Origin: UBA8529 sp964390565
GTDB taxonomy: Bacteria; Bacteroidota; Bacteroidia; Bacteroidales; Tenuifilaceae
Assembly: GCA_964390565.1 (NCBI GenBank)
Contig: CAYMII010000014.1
Location: 1 to 64,000, forward strand
DNA length: 64,000 nt
Direction: 5' to 3'
A program made the position numbers and the translations under genes. This document shows positions 1 through 8,808 of the stretch, piece after piece. The first letter of the stretch is position 1; each line of letters opens with the position of its first letter. The notes beneath the pieces were generated by a model. That model made no database searches, had not been told where the DNA came from, and worked only from the letters and a program-made list of their open reading frames with translations.

Positions 1-2
1 GG

Positions 3-251
3 GTTGTTAAATATCCGCTAGGTTTTGTATTGTTTTATCTCGCTTTTTTACCCTACATTCTGTATCGATTGAACTACTATAAGAACCTGAAAGGACAGCC
101 AAAATCACAGGTTGATAACTATAGGCTAGTTATTCTTATTACAATCATTGTTTCAATAATTCTTAATCTGATTGGATTACAGGATGTAGAGTTCTTTCTG
201 TTATTTCTGCTAATGATTGATTTTCTATTGGTTATCAATAAAAAGGATTAG
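3..251 (+). CDS. C-terminal part of a hydrophobic membrane protein (cut by window edge)
   Basis: The frame is open from the first bases of the window, so this is the tail of a longer gene and its true start lies outside. The visible 82 or so residues contain a hydrophobic stretch (FVLFYLAFLPYILY), a charged loop with KNLKGQPKSQ, then two closely spaced hydrophobic segments (LVILITIIVSIILNLIGL and FFLLFLLMIDFLLVI) before a short NKKD tail. This looks like the last transmembrane helices of a polytopic inner-membrane protein. A TTG at 30 could be a start only if the gene were very short. It converges with the SpoIIE phosphatase gene, sharing the last four bases. No family can be named. Confidence 0.5.
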   Translation, partial: VVKYPLGFVLFYLAFLPYILYRLNYYKNLKGQPKSQVDNYRLVILITIIVSIILNLIGLQDVEFFLLFLLMIDFLLVINKKD

Positions 252-1309
252 GAGATTTTTACTCCCATAAAGCTCATATCATCTACTTGGATATTATCAC
301 CTTTCCATTTTCTAAACGTTTCTTCGAGTATTGAATGTTGTTCTTTTAATGGTTTTGTTGCAATATCACAAAGCAGTTTTCGGAGTTCTTGGTAACGAAA
401 TTTCTTTCGGTAAAGCCCACCAAACTGATCGGCAAAACCATCGGTAAACAGGTAAAGAATATCGCCCTCCATCAGCTGAATGCCATGCGTTACATAGTTC
501 GATTCTTCAAAAACATAGCCAATAGGTTGTTTGTTAGGTTTTACTTGATAAAGGCTAAAATGATTGTTGTTGTGAACAATATGCGATGTTGGCTGTGGTT
601 TTGTATTGGCTCTCAATATATGCAAAGGAAGGTTTGCTCCGGCATAGTTTAACTCTTTGGTTGCAGGATTGTAGAGGCAAAGGCATATATCCATCCCATC
701 AAATATTTCGGCTCCTTCGCTTTGATCGATTGAATTCTTGAAAAGGGAGTTCATTTCATTTAAAATCTCACCCGGGTTTGTGAGTTCTAACTCATTTACT
801 AAGTTATTAAGCCCATAAGTGCCGATAATGCTCATAAATGCTCCCGGAACGCCATGTCCAGTGCAGTCGGCAACAGCGAATAGAACTTGTTCGTTTTTAC
901 TTTTTACCCAGTAAAAATCTCCGCTTACAATATCTTTTGGGATAAACAGTATGAAAGATTCGGCAAAAAATTTCTCGAGCCTTACAGATGTCTTAAAAAT
1001 AGCACGTTGAATTCGTCTTGCATAGTTTAGGCTATCGGTTATATCCTTATTTCGTTTATCGACCATATGCTTTTGATTTTCAATCTCATTCTTTTGTAGC
1101 GATAAATCGATATTTGCTTTTTTCTTCGATTTGTAACCGCTATATGCAAGAATTAGTAACCCAACTGAGAGTACTATTGTTATGTATAGTAAAGTTTGGT
1201 TAATGCTCGAATCGTATTGATAATCTAGGCTATAGGCAAAAAGTGAGGTTGAATAGAAAAGAGCAAAAAATAAAAGTATAACTCGACAAATTTTTGCTGA
1301 GGTTAACAT
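248..1309 (-). CDS. Membrane-anchored SpoIIE-family (PP2C-type) serine phosphatase
   Basis: 353 residues. An N-terminal hydrophobic segment or signal anchor (about 8-25) and a second helix (about 40-57) are followed by a short basic coiled coil (60-105, ending NYARRIQRAI) and a C-terminal SpoIIE/PP2C domain (about 110-353). Metal-binding acidic residues are visible in VSGDFYW (D131), ADCTGHGVPGAFMS (D148), LFTDGFADQFGG and the final DDMSF. The family dephosphorylates phosphoserine proteins, classically anti-anti-sigma STAS proteins. The NYARRIQ...GDFYW...CTGHGVPGA layout is the common Bacteroidota form and matches the C-terminus of the propeller protein at 30806. The gene is followed upstream by a hybrid kinase on the same strand, 146 bases away, suggesting a shared signalling role. 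No partner STAS or anti-sigma gene is adjacent. Confidence 0.9.
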   Translation of the reverse strand: MLTSAKICRVILLFFALFYSTSLFAYSLDYQYDSSINQTLLYITIVLSVGLLILAYSGYKSKKKANIDLSLQKNEIENQKHMVDKRNKDITDSLNYARRIQRAIFKTSVRLEKFFAESFILFIPKDIVSGDFYWVKSKNEQVLFAVADCTGHGVPGAFMSIIGTYGLNNLVNELELTNPGEILNEMNSLFKNSIDQSEGAEIFDGMDICLCLYNPATKELNYAGANLPLHILRANTKPQPTSHIVHNNNHFSLYQVKPNKQPIGYVFEESNYVTHGIQLMEGDILYLFTDGFADQFGGLYRKKFRYQELRKLLCDIATKPLKEQHSILEETFRKWKGDNIQVDDMSFMGVKIS

Positions 1310-1332
1310 TGGTAATTAGTTTTAGCTGTAAA

Positions 1333-1366
1333 CAAAAATATAATAATTGTGATTATTATACTCAAA
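1333..1366 (-). promoter_or_regulatory. Bacteroidota-type promoter of the SpoIIE phosphatase
   Basis: On the minus strand TTTG (1363-1366) is followed after 22 bases by TATTTTTG (1333-1340). This fits the -33 TTTG / -7 TAnnTTTG consensus and lies about 25 bases before the ATG at 1309. Confidence 0.5.
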
Positions 1367-1455
1367 TTAGAATATGAATATATTTTTTAATCACTAACTA
1401 TTTGAATATGTTATATATAAAAATAAATGTATTAAAAATATAGATTTTCAATACA

Positions 1456-3486
1456 TTACTCCGATGTTTCGGCAATACATAAAAAGTGCCTAAGCGTACT
1501 AATTAATAGCTCTGGTTTTATTGGTTTTGATAGATAATCATCGCATCCTGCATTTTTTCCCTTGATTATATCCTCCGCCATTGCGTAAGCCGTTTGGGCA
1601 ATAATTGGGATTGAGGGTTTCATCTCTTTGATAATACTTGTGGCCTGATATCCATTCATTTCAGGCATCTTGATATCCATTAAGATAAGTGCAATATCAG
1701 GATGAGTTTTAACAAGGTTTACTGCTTGTAGCCCATCCTTGGCACGAATGATTTTAACTTTAGTTTGATTAAGTACCTCTTGTAGAAAAATGAAGTTATT
1801 ATCTTCATCTTCAGCAATTAGAATAGTTTTGCCTTCAAAGTTATCATTTGTGTTAGATTCATTTCTCTGTTCAATAATTTTTGTACTTCTGTCTGGAATG
1901 ATTAATGGGAGTGAGAAGAAGAACGTTGAGCCTTTACTCTTTTCCGATTCGGCCCAAATCCTTCCGCCCATCATCTCAACCAATTTTTTAGATATGGTTA
2001 AGCCTAGCCCTGTTCCTCCAAACTGGCGAGTAGTGGTATCGTCTGCTTGACGGAATCGTTCAAAGACTAATGGAATTTTTTCATCGCTTAGACCAATACC
2101 TGTATCGCTTACGTAAAACAGAATGGTTGCATTGTTAGGAATAAGGTATCCGAACTCGATTATTCCTTCGAATGTAAATTTTAATGAATTATTTAAAAGA
2201 TTTGTAAGTATTTGCCTTAAGCGGAGAGGGTCGCAAAGAAAGCAAAAGTTAATATCGTTAATCGCTTCATTTTTTGTAAAAAGTATGTGCTCCTTTTTAT
2301 TCCGTTTCTTTTCATTGTTGATGTATTCGAGAATCTCGTTAAACATCATGTTAACGTAGGTAACCGATTTGTTAATCTTAAGTTGACCAGCTTCAATTTT
2401 TGCTATATCAATAATATCATCAATTAGGGCTAGAAGAGTTTTTCCACTATTTGTAATGTATTGAGCATAAATGTCTTTTTTTTCTTGTGCAACAGTTTTT
2501 CGTGTAATAAGCTCTGAAAATCCGATAATTGCATTCATTGGCGTGCGAATCTCATGGCTCATGTTTGCAAGAAATGATGATTTTAGCTTATCCGATTCCT
2601 CTGCTTTCTCTTTTGCCATTTGAAGATTCATTTCAATCTCCTTATGTTTAATACTAACAGCAATTTGGATTGAAACAAATTCTAATATCTCCAAATCTTC
2701 GGCATTATATGCATTTTCAGAGTTGTAACTTTGGATTCCAAGCAACCCGTAAACCTCATTGTTATGAAATAGGGGTACAGCCATCCAACATTTTGCAGGT
2801 TCTCCAATGATTTCAATTAATCCCTTATCTTTTAAATCGTTGATTTGGTTTTGGTTAAGAAGTATTGGTTTTTTTTGATTAACAGCATAATTACAAAGAG
2901 TTTTACCATTTGGAAAACGAATGAAATCATCTTTTTCATCAACCAGATAGGTAAGTTGAAGCTTCTGCATAAATTTGTCGAACTGAACAACAAAAAAGTT
3001 ATCAGCATCTAGTACCTTATTAAGCTCGTTTTGAAGTGATGAGTAAAATTGATTTATATCCTTTATTTGAATCTCGGACTTAGCTAAATTTGCTAAAATC
3101 TTCTTAACCTTTCCGTGTCTTTTACTTTTTGTTTTGTCTTTTACTAATGCAATAACAAACTGTTTATCTCTTATTGTTAGCTCTTTAAATGTAAAATGAA
3201 GACAGAACTTGATATTTTTTATGGATGTATACCATAATTCATAAGTCCCCAGTTTAATCAATTCCTCAAAATTGATATTCGGTTCAGTTATATTAAAAAG
3301 ATTTATGAAAAAGCTATTACGTGGAGTAAGTTGAATGCTTAATAAATTCGTTGCATCATGAGTCATTGATACTATTCGGCCTTTAGTATCGAGGATCATT
3401 CCTAGACCAGGAAAACTTTCAAATATTTCTTGATCGATTACTATGCTATTCAGATCGTTAGCATTCGATGAGATATGTGAATTCAT
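1456..3486 (-). CDS. Cytosolic PAS-GAF hybrid histidine kinase with C-terminal receiver
   Basis: 676 residues, no transmembrane segment. Domains in order: a PAS-like region (about 18-120), a GAF domain (about 135-285, with a WMAVPLF...VYGLLGIQ core), HisKA with the phospho-acceptor in MSHEIRTPMN (H311), HATPase_c with N box (QILTNLLNNSLKF), DTGIGL and GGTGLGL boxes, and a receiver (about 545-665) with AEDEDNN, LMDIKMP and the Lys in LSKPI. It should sense an intracellular or diffusible signal through GAF/PAS and phosphorylate its own receiver. No Hpt or DNA-binding output gene is nearby. The SpoIIE phosphatase lies just downstream on the same strand, which is the context most likely to be functional. 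The receiver shares an AQTAYA motif with the hybrid kinases at 13949 and 34477. Confidence 0.92.
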   Translation of the reverse strand: MNSHISSNANDLNSIVIDQEIFESFPGLGMILDTKGRIVSMTHDATNLLSIQLTPRNSFFINLFNITEPNINFEELIKLGTYELWYTSIKNIKFCLHFTFKELTIRDKQFVIALVKDKTKSKRHGKVKKILANLAKSEIQIKDINQFYSSLQNELNKVLDADNFFVVQFDKFMQKLQLTYLVDEKDDFIRFPNGKTLCNYAVNQKKPILLNQNQINDLKDKGLIEIIGEPAKCWMAVPLFHNNEVYGLLGIQSYNSENAYNAEDLEILEFVSIQIAVSIKHKEIEMNLQMAKEKAEESDKLKSSFLANMSHEIRTPMNAIIGFSELITRKTVAQEKKDIYAQYITNSGKTLLALIDDIIDIAKIEAGQLKINKSVTYVNMMFNEILEYINNEKKRNKKEHILFTKNEAINDINFCFLCDPLRLRQILTNLLNNSLKFTFEGIIEFGYLIPNNATILFYVSDTGIGLSDEKIPLVFERFRQADDTTTRQFGGTGLGLTISKKLVEMMGGRIWAESEKSKGSTFFFSLPLIIPDRSTKIIEQRNESNTNDNFEGKTILIAEDEDNNFIFLQEVLNQTKVKIIRAKDGLQAVNLVKTHPDIALILMDIKMPEMNGYQATSIIKEMKPSIPIIAQTAYAMAEDIIKGKNAGCDDYLSKPIKPELLISTLRHFLCIAETSE

Positions 3487-3599
3487 GGCAATTTCCTTTA
3501 CAGTAAATGTAGAAAAAAGAGAATAGATTTAGAAATAATCTAATCTTTTTATTGTTGCTAGTGCAAGATTAGCAGAACCCTTATTTTTGTAATGCAGAA

Positions 3600-4709
3600 T
3601 CATGTTTTAATGATTCTTTCGCGCATTGTGCTTATCTTAGAGCCATCAGAAAGAAATAGTTCTCCCATAGAATCTAAGGTTAAGCAGCTGTGTACTGGCA
3701 ATATTGCAATAAGCTGTCCAACTTTTAAGTTAAAATCTTCCGACTTTTTGCAAGTAATTACTCCATGTTCTTGGCTAATGCTTTTAAGGTACATTCCATC
3801 AATTGGATTTCCACATGTTTCACCACTAAAGTTACATACTGATCCAAATGATTTTGAGCCATCGGGTAGGAGCAGTGAGTCCTTTGATAGGTGAATTGCA
3901 CCGCCTCTAATTATTGCTTCACCTCGCTCAGGGTAAATATCCAAAATTGGGCAAATTAGGGCTACAGCAATATTATCTAACGAACATGAGCCTATGGAAG
4001 TTTGGGTTAAGTCATAAAATACAAAATTACCCGGACGAAGCTCATCAATACCCCAAAAATCATCAGAAATTGAGCACGATGGGGTATCGCCATACGATAT
4101 GGTTATATCTGGGTAACTTTCCTTCCAAAAGGCTTTTACTTGCGAAAGGCTTTTCAACGCTTTTCGATGTATTATTTCAACTTCTTTTGCCGATTTTGCT
4201 CTATAGGTATAACCTGCATGGGTTATAAATCCTTTAAATACCAAATGTTTATTTTGCTCAATAAGGTTAACTATCAAAGCAATTTCCCTCGTATTATCAA
4301 TATTTACTCCTGACCGATTATGCCCGCAATCCAACTCGATGAAAATACCAATTTTACTCTGCAAATCACCTTCGTTGAAAGAGCAAATATTTTTATATGA
4401 TGATGTTACAATATTGATATCTATTGATTTACCAAGTTCGTTGATAATATCAATATCAAAATTCGATACAGGAAAGGCAACTGTAATATCATTCCAACCG
4501 GCCGAAGCAAAGTATTTAGCCATTTGAAATGATGATACAGTACATGCATTAACGCCAAAACCTTTATACCATTCCCCAATCTCCTTACTTTGATGTGTTT
4601 TGAAATGTGGCCTTAATTCTAGGTTGTGCTTTTTAGCTTTAAGCACCATTCTTTCAATATTCTCGGTACACCTAGTTTTATCAAGCAATAGGTATGGATA
4701 GTTTTTCAT
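3600..4709 (-). CDS. D-threonine aldolase-like PLP enzyme (fold type III, alanine racemase N-domain)
   Basis: 369 residues with the layout of the D-TA/DSD1 family. The N-terminal TIM barrel carries the PLP-lysine region in LRPHFKTHQS, where K58 is the expected Schiff-base residue. ELDCGHNRSGV and SYGDTPSC follow, then a C-terminal beta domain with CNFSGETCGNPIDGM and a His/Cys pair (LPVHSCLT) typical of the metal site in D-threonine aldolase and D-serine dehydratase relatives. These enzymes cleave or deaminate D-beta-hydroxy amino acids; the exact substrate cannot be read from sequence. It begins 72 bases after the end of the upstream membrane-protein gene, from which a hairpin terminator separates it. 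ATG at 4709 is the first good start. Confidence 0.85.
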   Translation of the reverse strand: MKNYPYLLLDKTRCTENIERMVLKAKKHNLELRPHFKTHQSKEIGEWYKGFGVNACTVSSFQMAKYFASAGWNDITVAFPVSNFDIDIINELGKSIDINIVTSSYKNICSFNEGDLQSKIGIFIELDCGHNRSGVNIDNTREIALIVNLIEQNKHLVFKGFITHAGYTYRAKSAKEVEIIHRKALKSLSQVKAFWKESYPDITISYGDTPSCSISDDFWGIDELRPGNFVFYDLTQTSIGSCSLDNIAVALICPILDIYPERGEAIIRGGAIHLSKDSLLLPDGSKSFGSVCNFSGETCGNPIDGMYLKSISQEHGVITCKKSEDFNLKVGQLIAILPVHSCLTLDSMGELFLSDGSKISTMRERIIKT

Positions 4710-4724
4710 GTTTAGTGGTTTGTT

Positions 4725-4752
4725 AAAAAAAAAACCCTGATTAAACAGGGTT
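4725..4752 (-). terminator. Rho-independent terminator of the gene at 4782
   Basis: Read on the minus strand, AACCCTG-TTTAAT-CAGGGTT is followed by a run of ten T. It sits 30 bases after the stop of the small membrane protein. Confidence 0.8.
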
Positions 4753-4781
4753 AATGTAATAGTGTAAATATAGCATAAGAA

Positions 4782-5291
4782 TTAACTTTCAGAATCTAAA
4801 TCGAAATGTTTTCCATATACAAGCAGGGGAGTAATAACCGCTTCGGTATGTTTTTTTAAGGTTATTAAAACTTCGTCACCTTTTATTTCTATAGTTGGTT
4901 TATCGATATTAAGCCAAAATATTCTAGGAAATGCTTTTGCATTCTCGAACATGATAAAATTGTCACGTTCCTCAATAACTCTGTAGCCTGTTTTAGTAAT
5001 AAAAAGTTCTTTAAGTTTTGGAACATTAACTTTATTTGCAGGAGATATATGCATTCTTGATGTTTTATAAGCAACTACAGTTGTTATCGCAATAATAAAA
5101 GGTAAAATCATCGTTAAAGGCGAGAATTCAATATATAAATTGTAATACTCTCTTTCTAAAGAATAACCCCCAATAAGAAGTAAAAGAGCAAAAAATAAAG
5201 CGAATATGACTAGAAGGGAGAAGAATAAAAAAACGAAAACTAAAAACTTCCCTTTAGGTCTAACTTTCTCAGATTTAACTTTTAAAGCCAT
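4782..5291 (-). CDS. Small two-helix membrane protein of unknown function
   Basis: 169 residues. A short basic N-terminus (MALKVKSEKVRPKGK) is followed by two strong transmembrane segments, about 16-42 and 55-75, and then a soluble domain of about 90 residues (KLKELFITKTGYRVIEE...FWLNIDKPTIEIKGDEVLITLKKH) with alternating hydrophobic residues suggesting beta strands. The tail would face the cytoplasm by the positive-inside rule. I recognise no family; it resembles small PH-like membrane proteins only in general plan. It has its own terminator downstream and a 127-base AT-rich gap upstream, so it is probably monocistronic. Confidence 0.75.
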   Translation of the reverse strand: MALKVKSEKVRPKGKFLVFVFLFFSLLVIFALFFALLLLIGGYSLEREYYNLYIEFSPLTMILPFIIAITTVVAYKTSRMHISPANKVNVPKLKELFITKTGYRVIEERDNFIMFENAKAFPRIFWLNIDKPTIEIKGDEVLITLKKHTEAVITPLLVYGKHFDLDSES

Positions 5292-5418
5292 AGTATTAGT
5301 TTTTTAAGCAATTTAACAAAACATAAGTAATAAAATCAATTAAAAGAGGCTAAATAGTTTGAAGTTGTTGTTGATTTGTATTTAATGTATTGATTAATAG
5401 ATTTATGAGTATATATTA

Positions 5419-6408
5419 TTAGTCTTTAAAAATAGATATTTTCTGATCCCCTTTTGAATTTGCAAATGCTCTAAACATTCCAGATGTATTCATGGTAAGC
5501 TTTAGGTTACCATATTTGTCAACGGCTATTATTCCCCCTTTTCCGCCAGCTTTTTCCAACTTGTCGTTTACAACTAGTTCTGCTGCATCATTAAGTGAAA
5601 GTCCTTTATACTCAATTAATGCAGAGATATCGTGCGAAACAGTGTAGCGAATAAAGTATTCACCATGACCTGTTGCTGATACGGCGCAAGTGTTGTTGTT
5701 TGCATAGGTTCCACCTCCAATAATTGGAACATCACCAATTCGACCATACTTCTTGTTTGTCATACCACCAGTAGATGTTCCTGCTGCAAGGTTCCCCATT
5801 TTGTCGAGCGCTACACAGCCAACAGTTCCCATCTTCTTGTCTTTTTGATTTTCCTTTGCTAGTGCACGTTGAAGCGATTGCCAACTTTTTTCGGTGAAAA
5901 AATAGTTGCTATCAACAATCTCAGCACCCTGCGATTTAGCAAATAGAGATGCTCCTTTACCTACCATCATAACATGCTCCGATTTATCCATAACTAATCG
6001 AGCCGTGCTAATGGGATTCTTAATATCTCCAACACCTGCAACTGCTCCAGCACGTAGACCATTGCCATCCATGATGGCCGCGTCAAGTTCATTTTTCCCA
6101 TCGTGAGTAAAAACCGCACCCTTCCCAGCATTGAACATTGGGCAATCCTCTAAGTATCGAATTACCTGTTCAACCGCATCGAGACTAGTACCACCATCAG
6201 ATAAAATCTTCTTTCCAATATCAAGGGCATTGTTTAGCTCTTTGGAGTAGGCTTCTAGCTGCTCCGAAGTAAAATCTTTTGGTAGCATATTTCCTGCCCC
6301 TCCATGGAGCGCAATTGCCCAATCGAGTCTTGATTTTTGTTTATCAGGCTGATTGGAGCAGCCAAAGCTTAGGAGTAGAATTGAAAGAATTAGAACTTTG
6401 GTCTTCAT
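5419..6408 (-). CDS. Lipoprotein isoaspartyl peptidase / L-asparaginase (Ntn hydrolase)
   Basis: 329 residues. A lipoprotein signal peptide ends in LLLSFGC17SNQ, so the enzyme is probably anchored in a periplasmic or outer-membrane leaflet. The mature part is a plant-type asparaginase: ALHGGAGN, FNAGKGAVF with the ELDAAIMDG stretch, and the autocleavage site before T195 in KKMGTVGCVALD, where Thr becomes the N-terminal nucleophile. AGTSTGGMTNK, GDVPIIGGGTYA and SATGHGE supply the substrate-binding loops. The family hydrolyses beta-aspartyl dipeptides and asparagine. All key residues are present. The upstream region has a TAACTTTG promoter box. Confidence 0.92.
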   Translation of the reverse strand: MKTKVLILSILLLSFGCSNQPDKQKSRLDWAIALHGGAGNMLPKDFTSEQLEAYSKELNNALDIGKKILSDGGTSLDAVEQVIRYLEDCPMFNAGKGAVFTHDGKNELDAAIMDGNGLRAGAVAGVGDIKNPISTARLVMDKSEHVMMVGKGASLFAKSQGAEIVDSNYFFTEKSWQSLQRALAKENQKDKKMGTVGCVALDKMGNLAAGTSTGGMTNKKYGRIGDVPIIGGGTYANNNTCAVSATGHGEYFIRYTVSHDISALIEYKGLSLNDAAELVVNDKLEKAGGKGGIIAVDKYGNLKLTMNTSGMFRAFANSKGDQKISIFKD

Positions 6409-6431
6409 GATTTATAATTTTGGTGGTTTAA

Positions 6432-6439
6432 CAAAGTTA
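6432..6439 (-). promoter_or_regulatory. -7 promoter box of the asparaginase gene
   Basis: TAACTTTG on the minus strand matches TAnnTTTG exactly, 24 bases before the ATG. A TTG lies 24 bases further upstream, slightly wide for a -33 element. Confidence 0.45.
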
Positions 6440-6591
6440 TAAAATTGACTTGTATCGAAGAGTCAATTATTGTATTTCTTTAGGATTACGTTTATTTAAA
6501 TATCAGTAATCCTGCAAAACAGCATCACAACAAAACAAATACATTTTCTTTCTGTTTTTTTTAGATAAATTCGCAAACAAAACTTTTGTTG

Positions 6592-8427
6592 ATGAAGACA
6601 CGAATTCAATTTATACTCAAATACTTCCTCTTTTGGCTTGTATTCTTTCTTTTTGCTCGCATTCTGTTTATGGTCTACGAATTTAACCTAACAATACAGA
6701 TTTCGGCAAGCGATTGGTGGAATATTCTAATTCGCGGTGCATGGATGGATATCTCGCTAATTGGTTATATCCTTTTGTTATCAGGATTGGCTTTAGCCGC
6801 ATTATCTCTACTCAAAGGTTCGTGGATTAAAAGTTTCTTCAAGTATTACACAATTATTCTACTTGCCCTATTCTCAGTTATAATTGTTTCAGATCTTGAA
6901 CTTTACCGTAATTGGGGGTTTAGGATCGATGCTACGCCGCTATTCTTTCTTAAAACACCAGGCGATGCTTTTGCTTCGCTTGCTATTTGGATTGTTGTTG
7001 TTTTAACAATATTATCGGCATTAGTATTTACAGCATTTTTTATTCTATATAAGAAATGGGTTGTTAATAGCAAAGCAATATTTGAAAAGGGTAAATGGTG
7101 GCATATACCTAGTTTTGTCTTCTTCGCTGCGTTGATGATAATTCCAATCAGAGGTAATTTTGGAATAGCACCCATGAATCCTGGAAAACTGTATTACAGC
7201 CAAAACATGTATTGCAACCATGCAGCCTTAAATTCAGTTTGGAATATGATGTATTCCCTTTCGAAATCGAGTTCGATGTACAAAAAATATCCCGATTATA
7301 TTAAGAAAGATAAGGCAAAGAGCATTGCTGCCGATTTGATGGCTGATAGTGGTAAAATTAATTTTGTTTTAAAAAATAATCGCCCAAATGTTGTTCTAAT
7401 CCTTCTCGAAAGTTTTACAGCAAAGATGATTGAACCTTTAGGAGGTTTAAAGGATGTAACACCCAATTTTAACGAGCTAAGTAAGCAGGGCGTTCTTTTT
7501 AGTAGGCTGTTTGCAAGTGGCGATAGGAGCGATAAAGGAATTGTTGCTGTTGTAAGTGGTTTCCCTGCACAGCCCACAAAATCAATAATTAAATACCCGT
7601 TAAAATCTCAAAAATTACCTACAATAAGTAGCGTTTTCGATAGTTTAGGTTATAAAACTACGTTTTACTATGGTGGAAACCCTGATTTTGCAAATATCCG
7701 CTCATACTTATATTCTGCAAAATTTAGGCGAATGGTTACTGAGGATGATTTCCCTAAAGCATATCGAAATTCCAAATGGGGTGTTCACGATGAGTATGTA
7801 TTTAAACGCTTACTAGCCGATTGCGATTCAGCAAAAGGACCGTTTTTTAAGATGTATTTTACGCTTACAAGTCACGAACCGTTCGAAATTCCTACAAAAC
7901 CTAAGTTTAATGGAAATGATGAGCAAACCCTGTTTACTAATTCAGTTCATTACACCGATAGCTGTATAGGTGCGTTTTTTAATGAAGCTAGAACCAAAGA
8001 GTGGTATAAAAATACTCTATTTGTACTAATAGCCGATCATGGTCACCGTTACCCCGGAAAGGACTCATACTTTGTATTGAATAAGTTTAGAATTCCAATG
8101 CTTTGGCTCGGTGGTGCCTTAAATTGCGATTCTTTAACTGTAAGCAAAACCGGCTCGCAGGTTGACATGGCTACAACGCTATTATCTCAACTTGGGGTGA
8201 ATACTCACAATTTTAGGTTTTCAAAAAACCTATTATCAGATGGCTGTAAACCTTTTGCATACTATGTTTTTAACGATGGTATGGGCTTTGTAACCGATAG
8301 TTCAGCAGTGGTTTACGACCATATCAGCAAAAAGTTTATATTTAAGGATGGCATGGAAATTGATAAAACTTCAGACCAAGCGTTTTCGTTCCTATCTTAC
8401 TATCAGGAGTATTTCTTGGGGTTATAG
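6592..8427 (+). CDS. LTA synthase-like sulfatase-fold membrane phosphotransferase
   Basis: 611 residues from the ATG at 6592; two in-frame TTG codons just before it are less likely starts. The first 180 residues hold about five transmembrane helices. The C-terminal two thirds are an alkaline-phosphatase/sulfatase domain facing the periplasm, with the metal ligand region NVVLILLES, the nucleophile region SGDRSDKGIVAVVSGFP, a HDEYVF segment, and IADHGHRYPG near the end. The family transfers phosphoglycerol or phosphoethanolamine groups or hydrolyses such esters. In LtaS the nucleophile is Thr; here the equivalent residue appears to be Ser, which is an alignment by eye. Gram-negative Bacteroidota lack lipoteichoic acid, so the acceptor is unknown, probably a glycolipid or lipid A moiety. 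The DUF6485-like gene follows within 45 bases. Confidence 0.88.
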   Translation: MKTRIQFILKYFLFWLVFFLFARILFMVYEFNLTIQISASDWWNILIRGAWMDISLIGYILLLSGLALAALSLLKGSWIKSFFKYYTIILLALFSVIIVSDLELYRNWGFRIDATPLFFLKTPGDAFASLAIWIVVVLTILSALVFTAFFILYKKWVVNSKAIFEKGKWWHIPSFVFFAALMIIPIRGNFGIAPMNPGKLYYSQNMYCNHAALNSVWNMMYSLSKSSSMYKKYPDYIKKDKAKSIAADLMADSGKINFVLKNNRPNVVLILLESFTAKMIEPLGGLKDVTPNFNELSKQGVLFSRLFASGDRSDKGIVAVVSGFPAQPTKSIIKYPLKSQKLPTISSVFDSLGYKTTFYYGGNPDFANIRSYLYSAKFRRMVTEDDFPKAYRNSKWGVHDEYVFKRLLADCDSAKGPFFKMYFTLTSHEPFEIPTKPKFNGNDEQTLFTNSVHYTDSCIGAFFNEARTKEWYKNTLFVLIADHGHRYPGKDSYFVLNKFRIPMLWLGGALNCDSLTVSKTGSQVDMATTLLSQLGVNTHNFRFSKNLLSDGCKPFAYYVFNDGMGFVTDSSAVVYDHISKKFIFKDGMEIDKTSDQAFSFLSYYQEYFLGL

Positions 8428-8470
8428 GATAAGTCGACAAGTTAATAAGTAGAGTACATTGAGTTTTATT

Positions 8471-8683
8471 ATGGATTGTAAAAAAGAATCTAATTCAAAA
8501 TATTGTAACTGTACATATCCATGCGGTAAGCACGGTGTTTGCTGCGATTGCTTAGCATACCATCGTCGAAATGGAGAATTGCCTGCTTGCTATTTCCCAA
8601 ACGATATTGAAAGGGAATATGATCGTTCTATTGATAACTTTACTCGAATTGTAAAGGAAAGAGGTGTCGGTTACTTGAGATAG
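8471..8683 (+). CDS. Small Cys-rich protein, DUF6485-like
   Basis: 70 residues from the ATG at 8471. Nearly all cysteines sit in the first half: CKKES, YCNCTYPCGKHGVCCDC, then LPACYFPNDIEREYDRSIDNF. The spacing CxC-x3-C-x5-CCxC plus two His (KHG, YHRR) suggests a zinc- or iron-binding knuckle. The pattern matches the short DUF6485 family known from anaerobes; its function is not established. It lies 43 bases after the sulfatase-fold gene and is probably cotranscribed with it. Confidence 0.75.
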   Translation: MDCKKESNSKYCNCTYPCGKHGVCCDCLAYHRRNGELPACYFPNDIEREYDRSIDNFTRIVKERGVGYLR

Positions 8684-8739
8684 AATAAGCAATAACTTAT
8701 GCTAATCAACGTTTTTTAACTATTAACAACAGTTTTTTA

Positions 8740-8770
8740 TTGATGAATGAGCTCGATTTTAGTATTTTTG
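8740..8770 (+). promoter_or_regulatory. Promoter of the porin-like gene
   Basis: TTG (8740-8742), 20 bases, then TATTTTTG (8763-8770): a complete Bacteroidota -33/-7 pair, 38 bases before the ATG at 8809. Confidence 0.6.
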
Positions 8771-8808
8771 CATCACAAATTTAAACAAACAACTAAATAA
8801 TAGTAATC

